DNA of 64,000 nucleotides from Bryoerythrophyllum caledonicum. Taxonomy: Eukaryota; Streptophyta; Bryopsida; Pottiales; Pottiaceae. The notes below the pieces were generated by a model. The model made no database searches. It had not been told where the DNA came from and saw only the letters and a program-made list of their open reading frames with translations. The position numbers were made by a program, and so were the translations under genes. Location: contig OZ020518.1 of the NCBI GenBank assembly GCA_963971425.1, positions 14,824,190-14,888,189 of the forward strand. The letters are read 5' to 3'. Position 1 is the stretch's first letter, and each line of letters opens with the position of its first letter. This document shows, piece by piece, positions 28,531 through 39,837 of this stretch.

Positions 28531-28899
28531 ATGAGGAAGCTGGCCCACGTTCTTGTCGCCTTTGTGGTCGCGCTGTGCCTGACCGCGGCCCTGGTGGAGG
28601 CCCAGAAGTGCGGCACCGACCGGCCCTGCCCGCCCCGGCTGACGTGCCTCCGCGGGCGGTGCCGGTGGTGCACCATTCCCCACCGCGCCGCGACGTGTCC
28701 GCGTGGAAAAGAGTGCCCTCCGCGGCTGGAATGTATCCGGGGATGGTGCCGGTCGTGCAGAATCGCGACAGCGTCCGACATGCCACCGGACCAGACATGC
28801 GACGTGGATAAAGACGTCGAAGATGCTGAAGGTCTGTTCGCGGATCAAGACGTCGAAGTGCAAGCAGAAGAAGATGCCGAAGATCTGTACTTGAATTAA
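28531..28899 (+). CDS. Small secreted cysteine-rich protein, two-repeat, acidic tail
   Basis: No family recognised. A 122-residue single-exon frame begins with a clear signal peptide (residues 1-24, MRKLAHVLVAFVVALCLTAA then LVEA). Two related cysteine modules follow: CGTDRPCPPRLTCLRGRCRWC and, after a linker, CPRGKECPPRLECIRGWCRSC. The shared pattern is C-x4/5-C-P-P-R-L-x-C-x-R-G-x-C-x2-C. After the last module the sequence becomes strongly acidic (many Asp/Glu up to DLYLN). The frame is far richer in GC than its surroundings, and its codon use resembles the Rab gene. The module could hold two or three disulfides each. An extracellular or wall role is only an inference from the signal peptide. 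AATAAA-like signals lie near 29111. Confidence 0.65.
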   Translation: MRKLAHVLVAFVVALCLTAALVEAQKCGTDRPCPPRLTCLRGRCRWCTIPHRAATCPRGKECPPRLECIRGWCRSCRIATASDMPPDQTCDVDKDVEDAEGLFADQDVEVQAEEDAEDLYLN

Positions 28900-29093
28900 C
28901 CAGCTCTTGGGCAGTAGATGGTGGATTGAGTGGTTATGTTCTAAGGATACTCTTGTATTATGTACCCTTCCCTCAGATCAGGCACGTACAAATCTCATGT
29001 GCATGCAAGTATATGACATATGTGTTTATATGTTTATGTGTCTACTAGGTCCTGGACCAGAGCTCTGTACGCCTGGTCGCACTATGCTGGGTT

Positions 29094-29330
29094 AGAGTAG
29101 TTATAGTTGAATAAAAGGACTCACACCTGATCGATATATAAATATATACTCAACAAGTCATTCCAGACTTTGAACTGGGTGATCGGTTGTGGAGTGATGT
29201 CGGTATTGGAGGCTGTTGTGGATGGTTACTGAGATATTTAGTGAGGGTTAAAGTAGTTATAGTTGAATAAAAGGGCCTGAGATGAGTGCACACCTGATCG
29301 ATATATCAATGTATACTCAACAAGTCATGC
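29094..29330. repeat. Direct repeat pair of about 75 bp
   Basis: 29094-29165 and 29248-29330 share GTAGTTATAGTTGAATAAAA, then CACACCTGATCGATATAT and ATACTCAACAAGTCAT. Each copy holds an AATAAA, so the duplication may give the upstream gene two alternative poly(A) signals. Confidence 0.75.
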
Positions 29331-29649
29331 CAGAGCAAACATGAAGCTGAGGGATGTTTTCTGAACAATTGTATTCAAAACAAGTACCTTCTGGAAAAGA
29401 GGATGTTAAAAACAAGAGAAAATCATATATTCTGCATGCTTTTTAGCTCTCGAACAGTGACTTTGATCTCAGGAAGCTTAGTTGCCTCTTCCAACCTCTC
29501 TCTCACCTTGAATTCGAAGGTAGTCACTAGAAAAAGCACAAAATAACGTGAGCGTTATCCACAGAGAGAGGGAAGAGTAGAATCATTTGTAGAGTGAGAC
29601 AAAGATACGAGGAGTTTAGGCCTCTTCTTTTTTAATTTTTAGTTAATGA

Positions 29650-30930
29650 AATCAATTTCAACCCGTAGAGGACCGTGACGATGTCACGGGAAAAATACTT
29701 AAAAATTAGTGCGATTGGTAAGGAAGGAAACAAACACTTTATTTCTAGTTTTGACCGTCGCGTCTCAATTAAGATTTATTAAATAACATGCTCACAAAAT
29801 TTCATAAGCTTTGACCACACGGATTGAAAGATTAATATAGTGTGTGAAGTCAAGAAAATGGTTCATTTTCTTCCCTAAGTTGAGTGGATCAACAGACTTT
29901 GTCTCCACTTTGTGTCAAATTTTTGTACTACACAAGATTTAAATCCATTACCATTGTGTTTAGCATGATGTTGGTTCCGTGTACACCAATTTTCAGAAGA
30001 AGAGAAGGGGTGTAGCATATCCTAAACGATTGTGGAAGGAGTGGAGGTTCAAAAATTGCCAATTCTTGTTTATCTTTTATGCAAACATAATATGTTTTAG
30101 ATTGATAATCCAAATGGTCTTTAAGAAGGTTTACACCACCTATTGTCACTCGGAAAGATAAAAAGTAAAATGTATGAAGTTCTTTAAGTTTTATGAGGAA
30201 AGGAAGAAGTTCATTTGGTACCTTGCTTGACAATGTATATAGTGTGACAATGTGTAAAAATGCTCAATGACTTAATAGGCTAATATGTTTGTTTTTACTA
30301 AAGAAAACAAAAAAAAATTGACAATATGAAAGGAAATAATATCACTTGCTAGTACAGCCGGCTCCCTTTATAAGAGCCTTGTTGGTTCTGCTTGCGATAT
30401 ATAGATGTTGCTATAATGGGCGGTTGTTATAACGGAAGGGGTGGGTGAAGGTAGTAATGTGGGAGTATTGGATGTATAATGGTGGTTCTTCAGTTTGATG
30501 GAGTGATGACAACTTGGAAGTGCATGGAAAGCAAGGTCTAGGGAAGGGAGTTGATGATGAATGAAGCTCTAATAGCTCCCTTGTAATGAGCAAAAATTTG
30601 TTCTTGACCCAAGCCAGCTCTATTAATGAGGTTGCTCTTATATCATATCATTTATTAAAGGAAGCTAATTGTATTGGAAATCTCACAGTCAATAGAGTGT
30701 CCTAGCAAAAGTTTTGGAAATAACTAACATGCCCGCTCCCCCGTTTGAAATTCAAAATCCTATAATTTTTTCATTAAATGTTGGATTTAGGAAAAAAAAA
30801 ATCTCCAACTAAGGTTTTAGTAATGCCCATGTATGGTAAAAATTTCAAAGAAGAATGTGATAAATTGACACCATAGGAACATATTCAAACTTTCAAAATT
30901 CCCATTTTGACACTTGGTACTGTAGGGGTT
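29650..30930 (-). repeat. AT-rich interspersed repeat copy, reverse orientation
   Basis: Runs from AACCCGTAGAGGACC to GTAGGGGTTAAAT. It contains the family blocks in reverse (TGGATCAACAGACTTTGTC near 29886, then TTAGCATGATGTTGGTTC, then GGTACCTTGCTTGACAATGT near 30220). The stretch from 30350 to 30600 does not match the family and may be a further insertion. No gene. Confidence 0.5.
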
Positions 30931-32330
30931 AAATTCCTATAATTAGTTTAATGTGGAGAAAGACGGCTAAGATTCAAGACCTCCTCTTCTTCATTCTCAA
31001 AAGGTAGCAAAAGATGAAGTTAAACCTTTTACCTTTAGTGCCCACAAGATCCAAAATAGGATTCTAGAGGTGTTAAAACTCAATTTGCATGAAATCCATG
31101 AGGAATTAGGTTGTGAAATGTGAAGTTTAGATTTGCGCACACATTACAAGATTGAAGATAGTCTATAAAAGTCAGATCATGGAGTTATAGAAAACGAGGA
31201 ATACAACACAAAATACATCAAACACACTAAAATACAGCAAATACCATGCCACACACTACATTGTATTTCATACACATGCAAAATGATTTTGGTCTTAAAT
31301 TTTGATTGAAATTTGTCTTTAAGAGATTCTTCATTTTTTGTGATTGTTGATCTCTCTCATTGCATACAAAACTTCCATTCTAATTTGAATAAGTTTGGAA
31401 CATTTTCATATACAATTAAGTAGCAAAAGTAAAAAAATCATCAATAATAATTTATAAATGTTTTCTACACATGTGATATGTCAATGCAAAGCTATCAACC
31501 TAGTGCACATGCCCACCTCTTTTATTCAAAATACAAAAATTCTTACAAGAATCTATTGATGGGTAAAGTGGTATACCCTCCAAAGTCCACAATTTTCATT
31601 ACCAATATAATCTAACTTTAATCACTACAATCTATTCCATCAACCGTTGGATGTTGTGCAAATGTTACCCTAAATTTAGGTCATGGTTTGAGTTCAATTT
31701 TGTAAGGTTGTACACTAAAATTAGACATTCTGTTTCCATCAAAATTAGTTCAAAGAAAAAAATCAGCACATTTCTTGGTTTCGGAGAAAGATGACCTAGG
31801 CGCCAATGGTTAAAGGTCTAAGAAGCCACATTTGGGTTGCAACATGATATTTTCAATGTATTTGACATATGTGATGTAAGAGTTGATGTATACAATGATT
31901 ACAAAAGTTTGTATTTGTGTTGGCCTTGATCCAACAACACATGATAGCTCAAATTTAGATCAATATTGCATAGTAATGTATCCTACATGTATGGCATCAT
32001 ATTTGAGCATGATAAGGTTCAGATATTGAAATGACCTCCAAATAAAAGAAGAATCTCCAATCCAAAGGTTTACGTCTTGCTAAATTTTAATACATTTTTT
32101 GTATGTTAAGAGTAAAATACATGACCATATATATGGTCCCCCACTGACCTTAAAGAACTGGCTACCACTTTCAGCCCAAAGGCTATTGAGCTGCTCCTCC
32201 TCTCTTGCTTTGTTGGTGTCATATCAGATGAGGAAACCTACAGCAGCAACGTTGTTAGGCAAAAACTGAATCTAGACTAAGCTTGTTAGTTCCTGCTTAC
32301 CACTCTTGCTACACTTGAGTTGTTTTGAAA
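30931..32330. other. AT-rich interval, nothing recognised
   Basis: About 1.4 kb with no open frame of note, no inverted or tandem repeat that I can support, and no coding similarity. Confidence 0.5.
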
Positions 32331-32510
32331 TCCAAACAAAGTATCTGTAAGGTACCCCTCTCTTTCGAGTTATTATAATACTCTTTCCTTCACTAAACAA
32401 GTTATTAGATCAGTAGAGGCGCCTCTACTGATCTAATAACTTGTTTAGTGAAGGAAAGAGTATTATAATAACTCGAAAGAGAGGGGTACCTTACAGAAAC
32501 TTTGTTTGGA
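32331..32510. repeat. 180-bp near-perfect palindrome without spacer
   Basis: The two 90-bp arms meet at GAGGCGCCTC with the centre between 32420 and 32421. Checked base by base, the outer 20 pairs contain a single mismatch (32343 against 32498, A opposite A), and the inner arms read as exact complements. The complement ends abruptly at 32330/32511. The transcript would fold into a long hairpin with no loop. It sits just upstream of the invertase remnant. Confidence 0.92.
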
Positions 32511-32729
32511 CAACACCCACCCTTCACTGTCCACACTGCAATCAAGCTAAGCTCGCTTTCTCAAGAGGTAATTCCGAATCTGAAAGGAATAGTCATTGTC
32601 CGCACAATAACTGGTTACTTTCTAAGGTCAAAATCAATCTCCACACAGAAACTTTTCATCTTTCTCACTCGTCCAAGCTTCATACAACGCGATTGCCGAG
32701 ACACCTTCAGGTTACAACACCTCCGCGAA

Positions 32730-33265
32730 CATCTTCGAAGAGGCGCATTCACTATGGGTGGGTCAACGAGAACACTATGGACGACGTTGCGGAAGGATGG
32801 GCGGGTCTTCAGGTAAAAATCTCACTTCACTGGGTACCTGTTCCTGAAATGGTGCCTTAAAACACTAAACCTGGTCATCACTGTTTGCAGGCTATACCCA
32901 GAGTTCTTTGCCTGGACAAAGGGACCAGCACCAATCTCCTTCAATGGCCTATCAAAGAGGTCCGGAGACTTCGCCATGGCAAAGTCACAGTGAAGGATGT
33001 GAATCTGAACCCAGGTGAAGTGGCACGGTTTCAGGTGTCTAGGTAACTCGCTTAACCCTAGGCTCACCATGTACTCTCACCGTAAAAGCCAGGAAAACAG
33101 TCCGATGAAGATAGGACAAAGGTGGATCTGCTGTACCTGCGTTTTTTGCAGCTTGATATGGAGGTGGCCTTCAAGTTTCCTGATGTGAAGCACGGCGCTA
33201 CATCTCCGGAGTTGCTGGCGGCGTCTGGGCCCTACATTTGCAGCCAGAAAGTTCCTCAATTTTAA
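32730..33265 (+). pseudogene. Invertase (GH32 beta-fructofuranosidase) 3' remnant
   Basis: Three consecutive exon pieces match the end of plant cell-wall/vacuolar invertases. The first ends at 32812 with RRIHYGWVNENTMDDVAEGW and AGLQ. The second (from 32891) reads AIPRVLCLDKGTSTNLLQWP, then EVRRLRHGKVTVK and LNPGEVARFQ. The third (from about 33152) reads LDMEVAFKFPDVKHG and ends YICSQKVPQF plus stop at 33263-33265. These correspond to the 'WGWANE' region, the 'IPR..WLDK...QWPV.E' segment and the beta-sandwich strand 'DVEVSFEV'. The catalytic N-terminal blade motifs (WMNDPNG, RDP, EC) are not found upstream, and the usual C-terminal continuation is cut short. The second-third exon junction also lacks residues normally present. 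Most likely a truncated copy; transcription unknown. Confidence 0.72.
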
Positions 33266-33447
33266 TCTATAAAAGTGTCGTTTCTGTGTTTATCTTGGGG
33301 ACAAGTCAGATCACGATCAAGACAGAGACTGTCCACATGAGAAGGAACATCCAAAGGTAGAACATTCCATACCTTGCCAAAACACTGACTTGTCGCATCT
33401 CTGAGACAAAAAACTTGGCACGAGTTCAACCATCACTTTCCAAAGTA

Positions 33448-35211
33448 TCATGACGTCAACGAGAGTATATGTTGAGCTAATTCTTTTGCTGCATTTGGCG
33501 CTGCCATCTCTAATGCAGCACTTCGCATCCTCTTTCGTAGTACATCATCTCCTGTTAATGAAACGAGAAGCATCATCTTTAGAAACGCTTCGAATGAATT
33601 GTCACAACGTTTCTCTAAGGTTTGCAGGTGAGAAGTTTGACCTAGGATTCTTAAAATTTCTGTCCGAAGATTGTCTGAGTTGAGGTCTTTCTCGGGTAGA
33701 ATGGTGGCGGCGCCTGCATCAGCCATGGCCCGCGCGTTCTTCGTTTGGTGATCCTCAGCTACAGAAGCGGCCGGAATCTGTCACAAACCTCAGCAAATTC
33801 ATCAACAATCCAGAGCAGAATCAAAGCGTATCACGTCACAGATTGAAGTTCTCTCTAACCCCTCCTGAAGTTTGATTAAGGTGCCCCCTCTTTTTAGAAA
33901 CCAGCACTAAAAACAGCTCAAAGGAGAGAAAGGCAGCTAAAATTCATCAGAGTTGATCTCATGCGAACTCTTACCAAAATGGACGGCGTGCCAGTGACGA
34001 GTAACTCGCTGCAGGTTATGGCACCTGCCCTCGCTACAACCACGTCTGCACTGGCATACATCATTTCCATGGCGTCCACGTACCTGCCACTCATCCAAAC
34101 ACCCCATCAGTGAATTCATCAAAGTCCACAAAAGAGCAATTGCATAACTCAAGCTTGATTCTAGATGAACACAAGAGAAACTGCACATCTTGAGTTATCT
34201 AGAAACATAAGAGAAACTGCATATCCTGAGCATTCAACCAAGCTTCAACCAACAACAGAGACCCTGATTCTAGATAGCACAAAAGAGAAGCTGGAAACCT
34301 GGTGCCATCTAGAATCAACCAGGAACAGCGCAACCAGATGCAAAAACTCACGGTAAGAGCGCCAACCGCGGATGCTTGCCGACGCACCTCAACGTGTCCT
34401 CATAGTTCAAGGCCCCAGTCTGCCAGATGACACATCTCGAAGAATTCTCCTCCAACAACGCCGCAACGATCCCCGCCACGGCCTCATTTATCAACCGCGC
34501 CCCCAACGAGCCCCCCATGACCACCACAACCTCTTCAAAAGCGCCGCCGTCTTCAAAGAACACCTGCAGCGCCGCGCCTCTATCCACCCTCTCGCGCAGC
34601 GCTCGCCGCGTGGGGTTCCCCACCACCACGCACTTCTGGCTCGGGAAATACGCCTTCGCGGCAGCAAACGCGAGGAAGATGACGGTGGCCACTCTCCCGA
34701 GGGCGCGATTCGTGACCCCCGCGTACGCGTTCTGCTCCTGGACGACGACCGTCGCGCCGGCGAGGGCGCCCACGGCGCAGACGGGGAACGAGACGTAGCC
34801 GCCCGTGCCGACGACCACGTGAGGGCGAAAGGCGCGAATGACGCGCCAGGAGACCCAGAGAGAGAGGAGGAGCTTGAGGGGGAGGAGGAAGTTAGCGACG
34901 CGCCAGATGGGGCGACGGAGCTCCGCGGCGGGGATCGGGGAGATAGGGTACCCGGCTTTCGGAACCGCGGTCCACTCCATGCGCTCGCGCGTGCCGGCGA
35001 AGCGGATTTGGGTTGCGGGGTTGAGGAGCTGGAGCTCCGCGGCGATGGCGAGCGCGGGGTAGACGTGCCCCCCGGTGCCGCCCGCGGCGAAGAGGATTCG
35101 CGGGGCCACGGGGCTCTGGCTTGCGCGAATTGCGACAGGTCTCTCGTTCTTCTGCTTCGTCCTCTTCCTGAGACGGAATGGGTTGTAAAAGTGGGAGCAT
35201 AACGTCGCCAT
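33448..35211 (-). CDS. murG: MurG-like UDP-GlcNAc transferase, plastid-type
   Basis: MurG adds N-acetylglucosamine to the lipid-linked muramyl pentapeptide, the last intracellular step of peptidoglycan synthesis. In plants a homologue is thought to work in plastids. Exons on the minus strand: 35211-34352, 34083-33975, 33777-33642, 33551-33448; 1209 nt, 402 residues, frame kept at all three junctions. Residues 1 to about 35 are basic and Ser/Arg-rich, like a transit peptide. Then come ILFAAGGTGGHVYPALAIA, the PHVVVGTGGYVSFP loop, VVQEQNAYAG, VVVMGGSLGARLINEA, the sugar-nucleotide site VARAGAITCSELL and KNARAMADAGAATILPEKDL. Length equals bacterial MurG plus a transit peptide. It is divergent from the BRO1-domain gene. 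Introns and exon style exclude recent bacterial contamination. Confidence 0.92.
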
Positions 35212-35436
35212 TGTTCGTGGAGAGGGAAGCTTCCCGACGTGAGAGTGTCAGATTGCGAACTGTAGCCCTAGAAATGAAAGACTGAGAGCTTCGGCCACGA
35301 ATGCTCTGAAACGAAACTCTTGCAAGCATACCCTCGCTCGCTGGAACCCTAATTAAATATAAGACTCATAGATTCTTCGGGTTACGTGAACGGGGGTCAA
35401 ATCCTCGCGTCAATGAGGAAGGCCACCTGCGGACCA

Positions 35437-35832
35437 CCCTAAACCCTAAAACCCTTACATCGCTTGTTGACGTGAAAACTGGAACCTGATTCAATGAAAC
35501 CCCTGAAATCTTCAGATTACTTGCGGGTCCAATTCTCTCGTCGATGAGCTCGAAGATCACCTGCAGCTACCGAGCAGTAAGTTTCCAAAGGCAAACTTCG
35601 ATGAATGAGCCTTCACTCGTAGGAACTGAGAGATGCTCGGAGACCCTAATCCGAGGCAACCCTAACACCTCGAGCCAATGTATGCTCTCAAGCGTGCGTC
35701 CAATACTCTCGTCGAAAAGCAAGCTCCCGTGCTCCTCAAAACTGGACCTTCACTCCATCGGCTTGAAAACTAAAACCCAAAACCCCCACTTCACTGGCAA
35801 CAATCTACCCCTAAACCCTAAACCCTCAACCC
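35437..35832. promoter_or_regulatory. Telo-box clusters between divergent genes
   Basis: ACCCTAAACCCTAAAACCC at 35437-35455 and CCCTAAACCCTAAACCCT at 35808-35825, with further AACCCTAA words at 35339 and 35655. Plant 'telo-box' elements (AAACCCTAA) are common in promoters and 5' leaders of growth-related genes. The interval 35212-36760 would serve both MurG (-) and the BRO1 gene (+). No obvious TATA box was found. Confidence 0.5.
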
Positions 35833-36760
35833 TAGGCAAGGAGCAACACGTTTTCCGCTGCAAGGATCATGAACCATATGACGTGTAAGGTGTGAAAGGG
35901 CCCCCTTCGGAACACAGAGTACTGTACACACAACTGAATACACGTATTCGTACACACAAGTAAAACCACTGGGCCCCCACCAGATATTACTCGCAATCGC
36001 TCAGGCCCAATGATCCGCCGGCAGCCGAGGTGTCGCCTCCTTGGGCCGCCACGCTGCCCCCCAAGGGGCCCCCTTTGTGCCCCCAACTGGCACCCCACCA
36101 CCCCTCCCCTCCCTTGCTTTGAAAGGGCCCCTCCTCCTCTCCCTCCCTCTCACTCCACCTCCCACACCGAGAATCTTGACAACCTCTCCCTCCAAATAAC
36201 GCCCCACGAGATAGCTAGAGTTGTGTGTTCTCATCAACCCCTTGCTTTGCGAGTACAGTCGGACTCCCTGTTTGGAAGGGGACAAGCTTTTGGTGGCTGC
36301 TGCTTGAGAGGTACGCTTGTGAGTTTCTGTTGTTAAAGCTTTGGATGGTTTGAAGATGGTTCGGGTGATGAGCGTGTCTTCGTAATTTGCATTTGCGCTT
36401 TCTGTTTCGGAGGGGAAGAGGAAAAGGGTTTGTCTGAGAGAAATAGGTTGAGGAGAACCAGCAACGGAGATATTCGTCACCTTGGCAGTTTTCTGCTTGC
36501 CGGACAGTGAAATGACCATGTTCTTAGTTCGAGAGGCTGTGTAGGAGGGCTTCGATAATAGTTCACAGCTTTGTCAAGAGGAGAATCGGCCATATCATGT
36601 TTCTGGTTGATGAGTAGGTAATGTGGAGACAACGTAGCAAATATCTTCATGAAAGGGCTGATATCAACGTTCCGAGATGACGAGTTACGGTTTGCGGCAC
36701 CGTTTTTCTAATGAGTTCGTTTTCGTGTTTTTTTTTTGTGGTTTTTTGCAGGGAGGGACC

Positions 36761-39550
36761 ATGGGATGCATTTTCTCCACTGAAGCGGTGGACGATGGCG
36801 GCCCGTTCGAGGCGACCCTTCTCCAACCCGGGGAAATCCATGTGTGGATCCCTGGCTTCCGGGAGCCCCAGCCACTCGATCTGGCCGACCTCCTCAAGGA
36901 AGTCGTGTCCGCTGGGCTGGCTGCCAAGCTGCACGCCCTCCGGGCGCAAGTCATCTCTGCCTGTGTCAATAGCAGACCTGGATCCGTGGTGAAAGTACTC
37001 AGGCCCAGGAGAAAATCTTTAGACAGTAAGCAACAATGCGCTCCTACGTTGTGTGGTATTTTAAGAGATGGTTGTTTCACAGCACATGTTCTAGTGCAAA
37101 GCTGTTGTTGTTGTGTGAGACATGCACACCATATTCGTTTTTTTTTGGTGGTAGGAAACTGATTTGAATGAGGGTGCAGGTGCTTCAGGGGAGCCAGGTT
37201 TGGAGAAGGCCTTGATTGACTATTTACCTGCATTACTAGGCCTTGTCACAGGAGGTAACGCATCTCCTCATTCCAACATCAAATTCAAGGAAGCACAATT
37301 AATTTATTACACCCCTAAAGGCTCACATTTTATTAACATTTTCTCTTGCTGTTGCCCAGGCGAGAAATTCAGCTCGACTGTTGCGTTTCCCTGGACAAAC
37401 GTGGTAGACGAGACGAAGGTCAGCACCAACCAATAGTTTAGTTTAGAGAACGCAATTTTTGAGCCTACTCGTAATTGAAGTATCCCGCTTTCTTTTCTGA
37501 TACGCTTGACTGTGTTCGGCAGGAGAGTGCACTTGCAAGCGGGTATTACGAGCTGCTCTCGGTGCTGCACCTTCTGGGCCTGTTAGCAATCCAAGAGGCC
37601 AACATGTGCCTGACTCCTAGAGCAACAACAGAGTACAACAATAACAGCAACGAGAACCTCAACAAAGGCTCAGAAGGCATGTGCTTTGCCCTGCACCCAG
37701 TCTTTGCTTTTGGGCGGTACATATCTGCGAGTCTTTCTTGGAACAGTGTTTCGGATGGTAACTAGCCCCATCTTCATCAACTTCCGCATTCCCAATTGCA
37801 GTAGCTTTTCCTCAAAGCTTACATTTTATCATCACCTGCAATTGTAATGCAGAAGGAGAAACCATATTAGTTGACCCGTTCAGGTTCTGGTTTGTGTCTT
37901 CAGTGTGAGCTCTTTTTTGATGACCTGCTCTTTTTCTCTTAACAGATAACAAGAGGGACGCAATCGAGATATTGTTGAAGGCTGCATCATATTTCGAGTG
38001 TGCAATCAAAGGCGTGCTGCCAAACACCCCAGGCGAGATAAAGTATGGCTATCAAGCTTTTGTAGTTTCCTTGAGAATGAATGCACGTGTAAATTGTCCA
38101 AATTTACGATAAATTTTGAGTTGATGGTGGCATCATTTTCTGTGCAGGGCGAAGTTGCCAGCTGATGTAACAGAGGCAATGTTCAGGTCATTAGAGCTGC
38201 AAGCTTTAGGCCAGGTACTAAAAAAACTCTACACAAGTGCCTTTCGTTTTCTTAATAATCGTGAAAAGTCGTTTTTCCTCGTATGAAATGTCTTGAACAT
38301 CTTTGTTGTGCAGGCTGTGGAATTGCAGTTAGGATTTGCGGTAGAAAACGTCAAGGCTTCACTTGCAGTGAAGCGAAGACTAGCTTGTGAACAAGTCGAA
38401 GTATGGGATGAGGTGGGTGCCATATCATGATACATACTTTTCGTCTTGTCATCTTGTTTACCTTTCTGGTATCCTGTAAATACATTTTTTCTTGATGGAA
38501 ATTGTGTGGCATCAATTACAGGCGGTCCAAAAGCTGGCATCCGTGCCCTTGGCAGAAGCATTGAGAGAAAAGCAAATGCTTTTTGTGAAATGGAAATTCG
38601 CTGAAGCAAAGGTATTGGATACTCAACAGCCGACAACTTCATCTCTTTCCTAACTATGATAAAAAAAATTGTCATGTGTTTTTATGTTTTAGATTCTGCT
38701 TTCAAGTTTAATCCTTTTTTTCATATATAGAAGTACCATTTCAATGTTACTTGGCATTTTGTAGGCTGGAGCGTATTATTTCCATGCACTCATTTTGGAC
38801 GAGGGATACGAGGACAACGCACACGCGGAGGCTCTTTCATGCCTCAAAGCTGCACACGCTTGCTTGAAAGAGAGCCAAAGGGCGCGCACTGAGTTCGGCA
38901 ACATGGAGCCCCTCTCAAAGTACGATCTTACACTCCACACATGATGCTGTTCCTCCTTTTCCAAGCTTTACGCACAATCAATGTCACAATGAGGCGTAGA
39001 CTAATCACCTGATGACGTGCAGGGTTCCTCCATTGTGGGGTCCCATGAAGTACCTCGCCCAGAGAATACCAAGGGAGACGGTGAGCAAAGGAAGAATCTT
39101 CAGAGATAACTACACCAGAGAAACGTAAGTGTTGAACCATCCCTCAAAACGAAGTCATTGGATATTACTTGAGAGCACAAAATGTAATGTACTGAGAGCT
39201 TAAGTCAAGACCTACACTGTAGCTTTTTTCTCGTCATTTTGAAGAGGCTCTAGCGAGAAGTGGGAGGTTTGCCTTCTCATGTGTTGTTCTCCTTCAGAAT
39301 GCCAGCAACAACTCCCAAACTCCCGGAGTTTCCGATTGCGCTGGAGGCAGACCCCTTCCACTTACCTCCAATTGACGCGGCATGGAAGAAGGAGCGCGGG
39401 TACGAAGCGAAACCCTCTATGACTGCAGACATCCCCTCCTTCCTGGCCAGGAAAAACTCGGCTCAAACGCGCCAACCCGCCTCCGATCTGCGCAGGGCAA
39501 CTCCTATGGCACCTCCTCGGGCCATCTCTGACATGGTCCAAGCAAGATAA
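36761..39550 (+). CDS. BRO1-domain protein with predicted lipidated N-terminus
   Basis: Related to plant endosomal-targeting BRO1-like proteins (Arabidopsis At5g14020 type) and to the Alix/Bro1 fold that binds ESCRT-III. Exons: 36761-37025, 37180-37254, 37360-37418, 37523-37757, 37946-38042, 38148-38214, 38314-38412, 38522-38611, 38765-38919, 39023-39124, 39298-39550; 1497 nt in frame, 498 residues. The start MGCIFS fits N-myristoylation at Gly2 and palmitoylation at Cys3. Helical BRO1 motifs include ASGYYELLSVLHLLGLLAIQ, LLKAASYFECAIKGVLP, LELQALGQAVELQLGFA and AGAYYFHALILDEGYED, the last followed by HACLKES. The C-terminal tail is Pro/Lys-rich. An AG/GT donor at 36311 and the TTTTTTGCAG acceptor just before the ATG suggest a 5' UTR intron (36311-36751). 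The family is known in all land plants. Confidence 0.88.
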
Positions 39551-39831
39551 TAGAAAAAAAAAACTCCAGGTACGCGCCCTGAGTTTCGATCTCCCGGCGA
39601 GCTTCGATCTCGCTCACTCCCAGGATTCTCCACCACTCAGCTGGGGGATCAACATTGTGTAAACTAAGTGAAGGTTGTGGGATTCTGCAACATTTTGGCT
39701 CATGTTCTGGTGTTCGCGGCGTATCTCAACACGCTCTCGATTCGCGCTGGTCTTATTGGCTAGACTTCTCCTCCTTTGTAACTCTACTATCTGTTTCTAT
39801 TGTTACGATCTGTTCCAGTTTTGTTATTATG

Positions 39832-39837
39832 AATAAA
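39832..39837 (+). terminator. Poly(A) signal of the BRO1-domain gene
   Basis: AATAAA lies 282 bp after the stop codon in a T-rich stretch. Nothing else is recognised from 39840 to 40480, where the GA-rich leader of the next gene begins. Confidence 0.5.

Noticed and set aside
34372-35202. 276-codon plus-strand frame opposite MurG exon 1
   Set aside because: Arg/Asp/Glu-rich antisense shadow of GC-rich coding DNA.
33448-35211. MurG as bacterial contamination or recent bacterial transfer
   Set aside because: Three GT/AG introns, a transit-like N-terminus and plant neighbours.
35437-35832. CCCTAAA words as an interstitial telomere
   Set aside because: Only two to three units per cluster, better explained as promoter telo-boxes.
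36685-37233. Minus-strand frames opposite the BRO1 gene first exon
   Set aside because: Antisense shadows; the plus-strand model keeps frame across eleven exons.
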